Shown here in pieces: positions 24,311-35,175 of a stretch of 64,000 nucleotides of DNA. Within the stretch, counting starts at the first letter, position 1. Each line of letters starts with the position of its first letter. The position numbers were made by a program, and so were the translations under genes. The DNA comes from Porodaedalea pini (taxonomy: Eukaryota > Basidiomycota > Agaricomycetes > Hymenochaetales > Hymenochaetaceae). The stretch lies in assembly GCA_002794775.1 (NCBI GenBank), contig NBAY01000077.1:124001-188000 (forward strand), in the 5' to 3' direction. The notes under the pieces were generated by a model. The model was not told where the DNA came from. It saw nothing but the letters and a program-made list of their open reading frames with translations, and made no database searches.

Positions 24311-25650
24311 TTTTTCTTTATCACACTACATCACTGCTTGTCTTGGTAGCCGTCCCGTCACAGCTGCCTGCCTGCCCAACTGCACTGCTCGAGGCAACGA
24401 AGAGGTCGACAACAGCATGGCAAGAGGACCTCCAATCGCTCTTTCATCGCGCGAAGGATTGCTTCCCAGACGACGTCTGGGATCTAATGGATGAGGACGC
24501 GATGGACAAAGGCCGCAACGCGGACTCGGAGGTTCGGGGACATAAACGTGAGCACAAGCGCAGAACCTACCACCTGTCCTTGAGACTAACAAATGCTAGC
24601 TATCATTTATGCTCGTGCACTACTCAGTTCCCAGGCGCACTATTTCTCGTTCCGCCCGACACCTATCGTGTCCCCACTTCCTTTCGCTGCCTCTCCGACA
24701 TTGTCACTTCCAATGCCGACAACATCTGCACACTCTCTCAACCTTGGCGTTGAGTTCCCCTACCGCCTCAATGTGCTCCACTTCACCTTCCCAATTCTGG
24801 CCTATCTCCCCTGCGCCCTCTGTAATCGGCTCCCTCACGCGCATATCTCTCAACCATAATCCCGTGTTATTCACCAACGAGCTCGAGTATCTCTATACAG
24901 GAAAGGGATTTGGGGATGTGTTTGAGTTTTTGTTCGATGCGAATGAGGAGGGCCGGGAAGGCGACGCCAATGTGGAAGAGGCACGCGTCGACAAGCTTCG
25001 GGAGGACCTTGTGTTCGTGTGGAGGTCTCGTCTGTATTCTGACGTTCGCATTGAACTACACAGCGATATGCCAACAATAGGTGCTCCTTCCAATGAAGAA
25101 GAGACGACCGCCGTCTTCTGCTCACATCGATTTTTTGTTCTTGTAACGCGTGCACCGTATTTCTACGATCAACTCATCACCTATGGTCTCAAGAATACCC
25201 CTGGCCCCGGCGAGCTCACGACCCTTTGCCTTCCCTCACCTCCCTTTGCTCCTCCAGCGCTGCACTTTTCCTTAGGATACTCATACACCGAAACCCTCAG
25301 CTTCAGCGACCATTCATATGACTTGGACACCGCTTTCGCTATCCTGTGCTCCGCGGACTATCTTCAATTGCAGACGCTCCATGACAAGGTGCAGGCACGC
25401 ATCGTGCAGGAGATGCTCCATGGGCTCTTCCACGCTTTCCTCGAATTTGCTGAGTATGAACGTATCACTGGAGGTCGCTGGGGCACAGGTGGGTCTCGCT
25501 GCCGCCAGTGTGCACGTCGCGCACCGCATACGCTCGCGTTTTCCGTGCGTCCAGACGTGCAGAACACATACCTTGAGCGTGGCGTGCGGCGCGCCCTTGT
25601 TGGTCTTTTCGAAGAGGGCTGGTGCATGAAGTGGTTACCACTCTTTCGCG
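24311..25650 (+). pseudogene. BTB/CAP-Gly protein gene, 5' fragment (unit I)
   Basis: Encodes the N-terminal half of a basidiomycete protein with a BTB/POZ-type domain followed by a Ser-rich middle and a CAP-Gly domain. Blocks: TKRSTTAWQEDLQSLFHRAK, an intron with GTGAGCACAAGC-like donor, FTNELEYLYTGKGFGD, LYSDVRIEL, FCSHRFFVLVTRAPYF, LDTAFAILCSADYLQLQTLH, HGLFHAFLEFAEYERITGG, DVQNTYLERG. It stops after GLFEEGWC, where P4-ATPase sequence begins. Frame is open from 24,609. The CAP-Gly end of the same protein lies at 31,191, after about 5.5 kb of foreign gene pieces. Confidence 0.75.
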
Positions 25651-26428
25651 TAAGTCCATTGGCGTCGTCGATTGGAATGGGCGGGCACCTGGTACGGCAC
25701 GTTGGGAACGCACACTCTCGAATCGGAGACATTGTTCTGTTGCGCAATAACGATCAAGTGCCGGCCGACATCATTGTCCTTTCTACTTCGGAAGAGGATG
25801 GCTTATGCTATTTGGAGACGAAGAACCTGGATGGCGAAACGAATCTGAAGCCTCATCGGTCATTGAAGGCGACATCATCTCTGCAGAGCGAGGAAGACAT
25901 TGAGCATGCAAGTTTCGTCCTGGACTCCGAACCGCCGCACGCTAATCTGTACCTTTACAATGGCGTGCTGAGATACCGCGAGCACGAGGCGGGGGCAGAG
26001 AAAGTCAAGCCGGCGACCATCAACGAGATGCTATTCCGTGGATGTTCAATGCGAAACACAACGTGGATTATTGGCTTAGTTGCATTCACTGGCGCGGACA
26101 TGAAGATTATGTTGAACAGTGGGAGCACGCCTAGTAAACGGAGCAAAATCGAACGGGAGACGAACTTTTCTGATTCTTATGTGTCTTGCGACGGGCATTG
26201 CTAATGGCGTTATGGACAGTAAGTCGGATACTAGTGCACATTTCTTTGAACAGGGTAGCGATCCGTCGAGCTCTTCGACCGTTAATGCAATCGTTACTTT
26301 CGTGTGAGTGTCTTTATGGTTCCCTCTGCGATCGCTTACTGATCTTTGACTGTAGGTCTTGCTTGATTGCATTTCAGAACATCGTTCCGAGCTCTCTTTA
26401 CATCTCCATCGAAATCGTGAAGACTATC
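25651..26428 (+). pseudogene. P4-ATPase (Dnf-type phospholipid flippase) fragment
   Basis: Encodes part of the actuator region and the next membrane segments: GDIVLLRNNDQVPADIIVLS, LETKNLDGETNLKPHRSLKA with the conserved DGET at 25,830-25,841, FVLDSEPPHANLYLYNG, INEMLFRGCSMRNTTWIIGL, TPSKRSKIERETNF, then CLATGIANGVMD and SCLIAFQNIVPSSLYISIEI after introns. The frame is continuous with the upstream BTB fragment, giving a 531-codon open frame (24,609-26,204). The phosphorylation site, nucleotide-binding domain and C-terminal half are missing, so it cannot be a flippase. Confidence 0.85.
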
Positions 26429-26691
26429 CTGGCGCCGGAAACTCGGAGCCTACATTCACTGTCATCAGCTATTCCTCTGACATTGAAGCAGAGGTCGACG
26501 GCATTTTAAAGCAGATGTATGGCGAACAGATCACGATCGACCAAGTCATCATCGTGCTACAATGCAGTAAGAAATCTACTAACCGCGCGACCACGAAATC
26601 TTCCCTTGCATGCACCACTTCCTCTTCGACGAATCCAAATTCTTCCAGACGTTCTACCTGCCGTGCGAACTCGCGATGACGGGCCATCTAC
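26429..26691 (+). pseudogene. CNOT1: CNOT1 (NOT1) fragment, left part
   Basis: Resembles the N-terminal region of the CCR4-NOT scaffold: GILKQMYGEQITIDQVIIVL, SKKSTNR, then in a shifted frame CMHHFLFDESKFF and CELAMTGHL. It continues at 27,375 after a MITE; removing the MITE and one TA restores GHLFGSIIQQQLVDYIPFGI. Joined on the left to P4-ATPase sequence after SIEIVKTI. Confidence 0.65.
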
Positions 26692-27374
26692 AGTCGAACC
26701 TGTGTATAAGCATACCGGTGCATAAGCATTACCTGTACATAAGCATTGAATTTTTGATCCACCGAACTCGGTAGGTGGAGAATTCAGGGTCCTATAAGCA
26801 TTATCCCCATAAGCATTTGACATTAAGATTTGAACAAAAATTTAAACCAAAAATGCTTATCTAGAGGTCATCAGGTGACCATATATACCCCCATATGGAT
26901 GCTCTTGTGATGGTATGCGGCTTGGCAAGTAATGATTTTTGTGGCCTGCAGAAAGTAGATAGATAAGCAAAAAAAAAAAAAAACACCTGTCAGATACCCT
27001 TACTTGCCATGCACTCTTGCAGCTAATGTGCTTTTTCAAAAGCCGGACCAGTGCAGAGTTCAGTCAGACACACAAGCTGTTACCAAAGGTCCAAAGCTGT
27101 GACAGGAGCTCCAGAAGGAAATTAACAAAGGTCTAAATGCTAATATTCATAGTTATTTCTCTTAAAGTGTCCTTTGCAACTATTTAACAGCTGAAAGTAA
27201 TGTAAATGTCTTCACCTGCATGTGTGGGTCTTGACATTGGATTGCGTGAGACAGCATTCCATAAATGGAAATAACTTTATTTGTTTATTATGCAATAACG
27301 CGGACAAGCATTCCTGTGTATAAGCATTGGCCGACATGTCCACCGAGGCCAATGCTTATACACAGGTTCGACTG
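26692..27374. mobile_element. pogo/Tigger-like MITE, 683 bp
   Basis: Ends CAGTCGAACCTGTGTATAAG and, inverted, CTTATACACAGGTTCGACTG, flanked by TA at 26,690-26,691 and 27,375-27,376. TIRs of this type (CAGTCGAACC) are typical of the pogo/Tigger branch of Tc1/mariner. There is no transposase, only scattered TATAAGCATT words. Inserted in the CNOT1 fragment. Confidence 0.85.
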
Positions 27375-27424
27375 TATTCGGATCTATCATACAACAACAG
27401 CTAGTTGACTATATCCCCTTCGGT
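27375..27424 (+). pseudogene. CNOT1: CNOT1 fragment, right part
   Basis: Short continuation of the CNOT1 piece interrupted by the MITE: GSIIQQQLVDYIPFGI, the counterpart of the conserved LFGSLIQHQLV segment. It then changes into an unrelated proline-rich sequence near 27,425. Confidence 0.6.
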
Positions 27425-28844
27425 ATTGATCTGTTCTGCTCATCGCCGCCGCCAGTGTGCTCGACTGACTGCTCATCGTACACAGCGCTCGATACTACGT
27501 CTCCCTTGCCATTGCTGAACTCGCTCACGCACCTCACATATCTCATTTCGACTTCACCACGCATCCGAGAGATCCTCACGTGCGACGGTGGCCTCGAGTG
27601 CTTGTCCTCCTCCTTCGCGATTTCTGCCTCTCCCCTCCGCCGCCTGAGAATCCATCGGCGATCTTTGATCTGTCGCCCTCGGGCCTTCCACGTCCAGCAC
27701 TTGTGCCAGCCCTGAACCCAAAGTCGTTCGACCGGCACGCCGCCTACCGATTCTCCCTTGCATTCCAATGTGTGGCCAACATCGGTGTGCGTGGCTCAGA
27801 GCTCATACGGAGCCGCGTCGTCCAGGCGGGTACTCTCGAGGTCGTTGGGTGCGTGTTGGAGGCATGGCTGGAGTCAAAAAGGATTTGTTGTCGGGCCGAG
27901 CACGAGTGCGAGCGGCATACCACGCGAGACCCGTGAACAGCGTCAGCAACGACGGCAGCAGCAATTAGAACAGCGTCAGCGCGAGCAGGCCCAAGAACTC
28001 GTCAGACTGCTCGCTATCGAACGATCCCTTGCGAACACCGAGGTGAGTCATCCATCATCTTTGTTATTGGCTGACTGATCTGAGGGCCTTTCAGGAAGAA
28101 CAAAGCATTGCCACATTGGATGCTGAGACGTTCGTCTCGACTGACACGTCTGCGAGTGCGACGCGGTCTGGCTCAGGTACCCCAACAAGTACGGTCATTG
28201 TACCAGGGCGTGACAGATCTGGCAAGTCGTGGCGCGCCGAGTCTGGGACACACAGCCGAATGCATGCGAGCAGGCAACTGCGGGTGCGTCGATGGCGCGC
28301 TCTCTAACAATTCGCGCCGGATGGTGGCAGAAGCGGCAACGCCCTCGACATCAACTTCGAGGCCTGACACAGAGACGGAGGATGATGGCGAGCCGGATGC
28401 GGATGGTGATGTCGAGATGGAGACGACGACATCACACGACCAGGACATGGACGAAGACTTGCTCCCGCCTCCTTCACTTCCCCACGGACGTCGGACCGTC
28501 GGAATCGTTGCAGACTCTCCCTGACCGGCGGCGACCGGTGCAGCCGATGTAGGTGTCGCGGGTACATCTGATGCGCTCGATGTCGATTTGGATGCACATA
28601 TCATTATCGAGACGAATGCAGCGGACGATGACGTCGTAGATGGGATTGTTGCACTCGATCAAAACGTAAACAATTACCTCGCTATGGGTGCCCCGCCAGG
28701 TGCTCCCGGTGCTATCGATGCGACGCCGCGCACACGCACAAATACTCTCACGTTGAACACACGGAACATCAACCTACCGCGCGAACACCATCATCACCAC
28801 GATCCGCACGTACATGGCCGTGAGGAGCTTACGCCGCGCGCGGT
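27425..28844 (+). pseudogene. ARM-like helical-repeat protein gene fragment
   Basis: Reads PLPLLNSLTHLTYLISTSPR, IREILTCDGGLE, then after a frame change FDRHAAYRFSLAFQCVANIG, VRGSELIRSRVVQAGTLEVV and GCVLEAWLESK, a Gln/Arg-rich coiled segment (ETREQRQQRRQQQLEQRQRE) and an acidic, Ser/Pro-rich C-terminal part (DGEPDADGDVEMETTTSH). The first part looks like armadillo-type helices of a conserved fungal protein I cannot name. Several frameshifts and a stop near 28,520 show decay. It joins PRP8 at about 28,845 (APIQFP, then a PRP8 intron). Confidence 0.55.
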
Positions 28845-29872
28845 GCTCCCATCCAATTCCCGTAAGATCCAAATAACTACGCCTTTCAATAGCTCTCACT
28901 GATGTTTCCATACAGTCCCCTTTCGTACAAGCATGACGCGCACAGCGTCAAAGGTCGTCTTAACGAATCTCAGCGTGGGGAGCTTGCTCTCATTGAGCAG
29001 GCGTATGACAATCCACGCGAATGTATGTTTTTTTTCTAATTGGTCGTAGGGTGTAGCTAATCGATTCGCGTGCAGGTCTGTCTAGGATCAAGCGCCTCTT
29101 GCTCGCTCGGCGAGCCTTCAGAGAGGCAGGCATTGAGTTCTTCGACACATATGGCAAGCTCATCCCCTGCTACGACATCGAACCCGTTGAGAAGATTACA
29201 GACACATATCTTGACCAGTTCTTATTCTTTGAGGCTGACAGGCGCGGGTTATTCCCGGCATGGATCAAGCCTGCGGACATTGAACCTCCTCCCCTTCTGG
29301 TGTACAAGTGTTGTCAGGGTATCAATAACTTGACGGGTATCAATAACTTGACGGACATCTGGGAGACAAGCGAGGGCGAATGCGTAGTGATGATGGAGAC
29401 CGTACTGTCGAAGGTCTACGAAAAGATTGACTTGACCCTTCTCAACCGTTTGCTTCGTCTTATTCTCGACCATAATCTTGCGGACTATATCACAGCGAAT
29501 AATAACTGTGTTTTCACCTACAAAGATATGGCACATACGAACACATACGGGATGATCCGCGGTCTGCAGTTCTCTGCCTTTGTCTTCCAATATTATGGTC
29601 TTGTCCTCGATCTTCTCATCCTCGGCTTGCAACGCGCAAGTGAAATGGCGGGTCCCCCACAACTGCCCAACAATTTCCTGCAGTACCGTGATTCTGCGAC
29701 CGAGACACGCCATCCAGTCCGTCTCTATTTTCGTTATGTTGAACGTTTGCATATTTTATTCCGCTTCACCGCCGAGGAATCACGCGACCTTATACAACGT
29801 TACCTCAACGCGAATCCGGATCCAACAAACAACAACATTATTGGGTATAACAACGAGAGATGTTGGCCGTTG
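28845..29872 (+). pseudogene. PRP8: PRP8 fragment (copy A)
   Basis: Part of the central region of the U5 snRNP protein Prp8. Includes the intron after PIQFP, the exon [20 protein letters not shown], and a long exon with [106 protein letters not shown]. It carries an 18-bp tandem duplication ([12 protein letters not shown]) and lacks about 42 bp in the first exon, a loss shared with copy C. It ends at CWP and changes into RPB1. Confidence 0.88.
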
Positions 29873-31190
29873 AAGGGAAGTGAATCCCGTTTGGCTTCGG
29901 GCATCGCACTCTACCTCACTTTACGGAGGATGACTTCGGCCCAGAGGCGCGCGGTTTCGTTGAGAACTCGTATCTTCGTGGATTAACTCCACAAGAGTTT
30001 TTCTTCCACGCTATGGCTGGTCGCGAAGGTTTGATCGATACCGCTGTCAAGATGGCCGAGACTGGTTACATTCAGCGTCGACTTGTAAAGGCACTCGAAG
30101 ACGTGGCTGTCTGCTACGACGGGACTGTACGAAACTCACTGGACGGTGCTTTTATTGAACGGCAAACGATCAAAACGTTCGGTATCAGTGATCGTGAGTT
30201 CGAACATCGCTATCGGGTCGACGTCACTGACCCAAAGGGTGGATTCCTTCCTGGTGTTTTGCAAATCGGTATCGACGACTCATCCCTCGAGCTCCGGCAA
30301 AAACTCGATGAGGAATACGACCGTCTTCATGAGGATCGTAACTTGCTACATGAATTCATTTTCCCGGGCCGTGACAATTCCGCTGCCCACTATCTTCCTG
30401 TCAACCTGAACCGCATCGTGCAGAACGCAACGCAGATTTTCTATATCGACCACAGAAAACCGAGCGATCTGGAGCCGGTTTACATCATTGAGCAGGTGCA
30501 GCAGCTCGCAGACCGCCTCATCGTTGTGCGCGGCGACGATCTTTTAATAAAGGAAGCTGCCGAGAACGCTTCTGTTGCATTCCGCATGCTCCTTCGGGCG
30601 ACTTTTGCCGCGTGTCCAGTCCTAGAGGAGTTCCATCTCAACAGAGAAGCGTTTGACTGGGTCTTGGGCGAGGTGGAGACAAAGTTCAACCAGTCGGTCG
30701 CTCATCCGGGCGAGATGTGCGGCACACTTGCTGCCCAGTCGATTGGTGAGCCGGCGACGCAGATGACACTAAATACCTTCCATGACGCTGGTGTTTCGAG
30801 TAAAAACGTCACGCTCGGTGTGCCGCGTCTTAAAGAAATCATCAACATCGCCGTGAATATCAAGACTCCGTGTACCTGGACCCAGAAATTGCTGCTGTCG
30901 ACACGAGGGCCAAGTCGGTGCAAACAGAACTTGTGCACACATCGCTGCGTACCGTTACAGCGACGGTCGAGATCTACTACGATCCTGATTCAAGTACGAC
31001 GATCATTGAGGATGATAAGGAGTTTGTTGATGCATTCTTCTCCATCTCCGACGAGGAAATTGAGTCGGGTCCTCATCTTCAGTCGCCATGGCTACTTCAT
31101 CTTGAGCTCGATCGCTTGAAGATGCTTGACAGGAAACTTACGATGAACTACGTTGCTGGCCGTATCGCGGAAAGCTTGGCCATTGCCGAA
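29873..31190 (+). pseudogene. RPB1: RPB1 fragment (copy A)
   Basis: RNA polymerase II largest-subunit sequence from the pore/funnel to the trigger-loop region. Begins VEGK/IPFGF-like in a shifted frame, then [125 protein letters not shown], then [13 protein letters not shown] in another frame. The conserved trigger-loop His is kept (TFH) but the next Tyr is Asp. The active-site Asp motif, clamp and CTD are absent. It ends at about 31,190 where the CAP-Gly fragment starts. Confidence 0.88.
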
Positions 31191-31894
31191 AATGCCATCT
31201 AAGGAAAATATTGACCCTGAAGATCCTCCCAATACAGGCAGTACATTGACGATTAAAGGGGAGGGGAAGGGGAAAGGGCGGATGGATGCCATCATCGCAG
31301 ACGACAGATCTCTGCGATCGAGCGACAACGGATCAAATACAACTCTCGCTACATTGCGGCACAAGGAATCGAATGACACCATTACCCTCAATCGAGTGCC
31401 TGCGGGGGAGACGGACATGCTGCAACCCCGTGGCGCTACATTGGACATCGGCATTCCATGTATCATTACTTCTTCAAGGCAGAAGCGGTTCCGTGCGTTT
31501 GCCCATTATATCGGCGAGGTTGAGGGTGAGAGCGGGCCATGGGTCGGTGTCGAGATGCCCGTGGGTGATGCTTGGGCAGACGATCAGCTTGAGGGCCGCC
31601 AGTGGAATGACGGCTCATGGGGTGGCGTGCGCTACTTTGGCATCGGAATGGGGTGACGACGAATGCATGACCAGCCGGCAATGCGTTGATTTGACGAATA
31701 ACTGTGGAACTAGTGTTATTAGTGGCTGGAAGGGCACGAAGCGCGAGGGGGAGCAGCTCAGCGTTGACCGCAAGAAGTGTTTCCGTAGCAGTTCGCCGTC
31801 AGTGTCGGACATGTCGAACGCAGAGTATCGAGGTCTCTTTGTGAGGCCACAGCAGGTGCTGTATGTTGTAGATGCTGTCGGTTCGGGCTTGTGA
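31191..31894 (+). pseudogene. BTB/CAP-Gly protein gene, 3' fragment with CAP-Gly domain
   Basis: Encodes Ser/Lys-rich linker (SKENIDPEDPPNTGS, MDAIIADDRSLRSS) and then a CAP-Gly domain: RGATLDIGIPCIITSSRQKR, FAHYIGEVEGESGPWVGVEM, RQWNDGSWGGVRYF. After a frameshift near 31,655 it continues GTKREGEQLSVDRKK, SVSDMSNAEYRGLFVRPQQV and LYVVDAVGSGL with a stop at 31,892-31,894, the expected natural C-terminus. CAP-Gly domains bind tubulin or EB1 tails. This is the end of the protein whose start lies at 24.3 kb. Confidence 0.75.
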
Positions 31895-32029
31895 ATCTTG
31901 GAACATATTTAAGTTCGGATTCCTGCCCTTTTTCTTTTTCTTTCTTTCTTTCTTTTACCCTACTCCCATTTTTTGTCACTCCTTGCTCTGGACAGATGCC
32001 CTTATCACTGAAATCACTTGTTGGCATGT

Positions 32030-33786
32030 TCATATTCCTCTCTTGTCTACTCAATCATATCACTCTGGATTCTCGAATTGCACCTTTTGGAGAAATTTTT
32101 AATCAGTTTTTGAATGCTGCTGGTTTTTTAGTTAGTACTTGAGGTAGTGGGCCATTAGGATGGCAAGCTATGATTACTGTTTACTGAATACTAAATAATT
32201 CACTAATGAGAATAATATTTTAGTATAATTTGCAAGCTTTAGTCCTCTCATATAAAATGAAAGACACAGAAAACAGTAATCATAGCTTGCCATCCCAATG
32301 GCCCACTACCTCAAGTAACTTCTGGAGAGTGTCCATTTATTGTACATGAAATCACTAGTGAAGATATTACAGGCAAAAAATCAAAGGAACTAGCAGCTCT
32401 TTCTTTACAAGCACTTATTCAAGGAAACACTAAGAGTGTAATGGCTGTTGGAAGGTCTGAGAATCCACAGAGTATATACAACAACCCACAACTCTATCCT
32501 AAGATGTTTCCATGGTTATTTCCTTATGGCCTAGGTAGTGTTTGCAATACTAGAGGCAAGATAAAGATGGTTTCTGCAGCTCAGTGGAAGAAATGGCTTC
32601 TTATGTATCATGATAAAAGGTTTCAGCTTGATCAACACTTTGTCCTAGCTGCATTTAATCAAGAACAAATTAAGCAAGCTACCACTGGAGGTTTCTTAAT
32701 GACTAAGAGAAAAAACTTTCAGAATATTGTTGACAAAGTTTTGAAAATTGATATACATACTCTACAGCAGCTTTCTGCAAGATTAAGTGCAGGAGAACAT
32801 GTCACACCTGAGTCAGAAGAGGAAAAAGAGTGTTTTGAGTTACTTAACAATCTTGATCATGCTGCATATAAAGTAGATGGGTCTTTGACATCCAAAAGAC
32901 ATATGAGGAATGAAACTTGGTCTCTAATGTATCAAGAAGGTGCACCAAACTGGTTCATTACATTGTCACCTGCAGATATAAAGCATCCTATCTGTTTATA
33001 TTTTGCTGATACAACTGAAGAGTTCAAGCCTGAGATAAAGACAGATGATGAGAGAATGAGACTTATAGCTAATAATCCTGTTGCTGGCAGTCGCTTCTTT
33101 CATATGGTAGTTAGTCTATTTATAAAACATATACTGGGTTTAGATACTGATCATGATGGTTTATATGGAAAGACAGCAGCATACTATGGCACTGTTGAAC
33201 AGCAAGGATGTTTGCCACTTCATTTACATCTTCTACTCTGGATTAAAGGCTCACCAAGTCTTAGAGAAATTAGAGACAGAATGACAGAACAGTCTGAGTT
33301 TCAGAAAGAACTTATTGCATATCTTGAGTCATGTCATACAGGTGATTTCTTAACAGGCACAAAAGATGAAATAATAGAGACTGTTCAGCAAGCTTCTCAA
33401 GATACTTTCTATTGTGATCCTACTCAAGTTTTACCTGAACCTGTACCTCAAAACTACAATAAGAATTGTCAAGTCTGTTCTGCTTGTACTCAGAATTCAA
33501 ATTGGTGGGATAAATTTAAGTATATGGTTGATGATATTTTATTAAAATCAAATACTCATAGATGCAGGAGAGGAAAGTGTATTGATAATGATAAACACAA
33601 GACATGTAAAGCTCGTTTTCCAAGAGAGCTCAGTGAAGATCAGTGAAGAAACTAAAGCTGATTTAAATACTGGTGCAGTAAAATTCAAGAAGACTGAGCC
33701 ATGGATTAATACTTTTACACCTATATTGTCATATCTTCTGTGCTGTAATCATGATGTCACCTGTCTTCAATCAAGCACAGCAGTTA
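32030..33786 (+). pseudogene. Helitron Rep/helicase gene, 5' remnant (HUH domain)
   Basis: Reads IAPFGEIFNQFLNAAGFLV before the MITE at 32,138, then GECPFIVHEITSED, SENPQSIYNNPQLYPKMFPW, LFPYGLG and, in an open 401-codon frame (32,441-33,646), the Helitron_like_N domain: WSLMYQEGAPNWFITLSPAD, FFHMVVSLFIKHILGLD, EQQGCLPLHLHLLLWIKG, which contains the HUH metal-binding motif (HLH). The catalytic Tyr region is only partly covered (TFYCD, YNKNCQVC), and the helicase half is missing because the foldback at 33,787 cuts it off. Orientation is the same as the gene fragments. Base composition is clearly more AT-rich than its neighbours. Confidence 0.8.
32138..32315. mobile_element. 178-bp MITE (copy 1), TA target duplication
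   Basis: TIRs CTTGAGGTAGTGGGCCATTA and, inverted, ATGGCCCACTACCTCAAG; similarity extends about 40 bp inward to GCTATGATTACTG. TA on both sides (32,136-32,137, 32,316-32,317). It is inserted in the Helitron remnant. A second copy of identical length lies at 53,880. Confidence 0.88.
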
Positions 33787-34636
33787 CAGCCTTTTTCATA
33801 AGTCCTGCGACACATGCATGTCACGTGAAGTGAGCTGTGTCAGAGCCAAAGTGTTGAAAAATTAGAATGAATGCCTATTTTCTCTGTGAATTCTGCACAG
33901 TACCTGCTCATTAAGTACTCAAAAAAAAAGGCACGGTTCTCAGGAGAAGAAATATGTAAAATAGGGAGCAATAAATTGACTGTGTAGGTGGGTGGAGATC
34001 AAACAAGTGCAGCTGGTCTGTTCTCTCACCCATTTCCACCGAGATTCAAAACTTATAGCTCCCCTAAATCTACCTGTAAAATTCTTTCCTATGTCTGTAA
34101 ATTAAGTATATGACTATACCAACATCTCCTGCAAGTTTGAAGCCAATCCATTCAGTATTCATGGTGCAGCAGCAAGATTTGTGTTCTGTTCTGCAAGACC
34201 TGTTGTGAGAAAAGGAGGGTGGAAAGAGCTTGAAGTGGAACACAAATCTTGCTGCTGCACCATGAATACTGAATGGATTGGCTTCAAACTTTCAGGAGAT
34301 GTTGGTATAGTCATATACTTAATTTACAGACACAGGAAAGAATTTTATAGGTAGATTTAGGGGAGCTATAAGTTTTGAATCTCGGTGGAAATGGGTGAGA
34401 GAACAGACCAGCTGCACTTGTTTGATCTCCACCCACCTACACAGTCAATTTATTGCTCCCTATTTTACATATTTCTTCTCCTGAGAACCGTGCCTTTTGT
34501 TTGAGTACTTAATGAGCAGGTACTGTGCAGAATTCACAGAGAAAATAGGCATTCATTCTAATTTTTCGACACTTTGGCTCTGACGCGGCTCATTTCACGT
34601 GACATGCACGTGTCGCAGGACTTATGAAAAAGGCTG
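33787..34636. mobile_element. 850-bp foldback element with about 400-bp arms
   Basis: Nearly the whole element is two inverted arms (left about 33,787-34,190, right about 34,232-34,636), outer ends CAGCCTTTTTCATAAGTCCT, with a roughly 40-bp spacer. Arms differ by few substitutions. TA lies on both sides (33,785-33,786 and 34,637-34,638), as for Tc1/mariner MITEs. The left flank is Helitron sequence, the right flank is the interior of repeat R1, so the element sits on a rearrangement junction. No coding capacity. Confidence 0.88.
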
Positions 34637-34925
34637 TAATTTTGGACCCCTTTTCTGCTAATTGAGCGGTGGCGATGAAGTCGTTCACTGCTTTTGTGGC
34701 TGTACAGTGCTCACTTTCTTTATCAACATATTTAATTTTATTCAACCATCCAAATCGCAAGTTTGAACCATGTAAAAAAACTTCAGACAATTCTCTGTCT
34801 GTCTATGTATTTTTTGTAAAATAAAATGGCCTGGTTGAATTAAAAATCGGTCGAAAGCAGAGTTGACGACAGTGCCAACATGTGATCTCCACCCTTGCGG
34901 TCGTCGACGAGTCTGTTTTGCTGCA
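34637..34925 (+). repeat. Repeat R1 (copy 3), 5' truncated, head of unit II
   Basis: Enters R1 at TAATTTTGGACCCC, then follows the other copies through ATTTAATTTTATTCAACC, GACGACAGTGCCAACATG and GATCTCC to GTCGTCGACGAGTCTG. The first about 120 bp of R1 are absent, replaced by the foldback. BTB gene sequence follows. Confidence 0.8.
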
Positions 34926-35175
34926 GCAAAGACACTTGCTCGAGGCAACAAAGAGGTCGACGACAGCATGGCAAGAGGACCTCCAATCGCTCTTTCATCG
35001 CATGAAAGATCGCTTCCCAGATGTCGTCTGGGATCTACTGGATGAGGACGCGATGGACGAAGGCAGCAACGCGGACTCGGAGGTTTGGGGACATAAAGGT
35101 GAGCACGAGCACAGAACCTACCACCTGTCCTTGAGACTAACAAATGCTAGCTATCGTTTATGCTCGCGCTATTTC
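34926..35175 (+). pseudogene. BTB/CAP-Gly protein gene, first exons (unit II)
   Basis: LLEATKRSTTAWQEDL, FHRMKDRFPDVVWDLLDEDA, SEVWGHK followed by the same intron as in unit I (donor GTGAGCACGAGC, acceptor before TATCGTTTATG). It stops shortly after the intron and changes into eIF4G sequence near 35,176. Confidence 0.7.

Noticed and set aside
29249..29752. Minus-strand frames of 130-170 codons opposite PRP8 pieces (also at 51,729 and 39,519)
   Set aside because: They recur only because the sense sequence is duplicated; antisense shadows of PRP8 exons.
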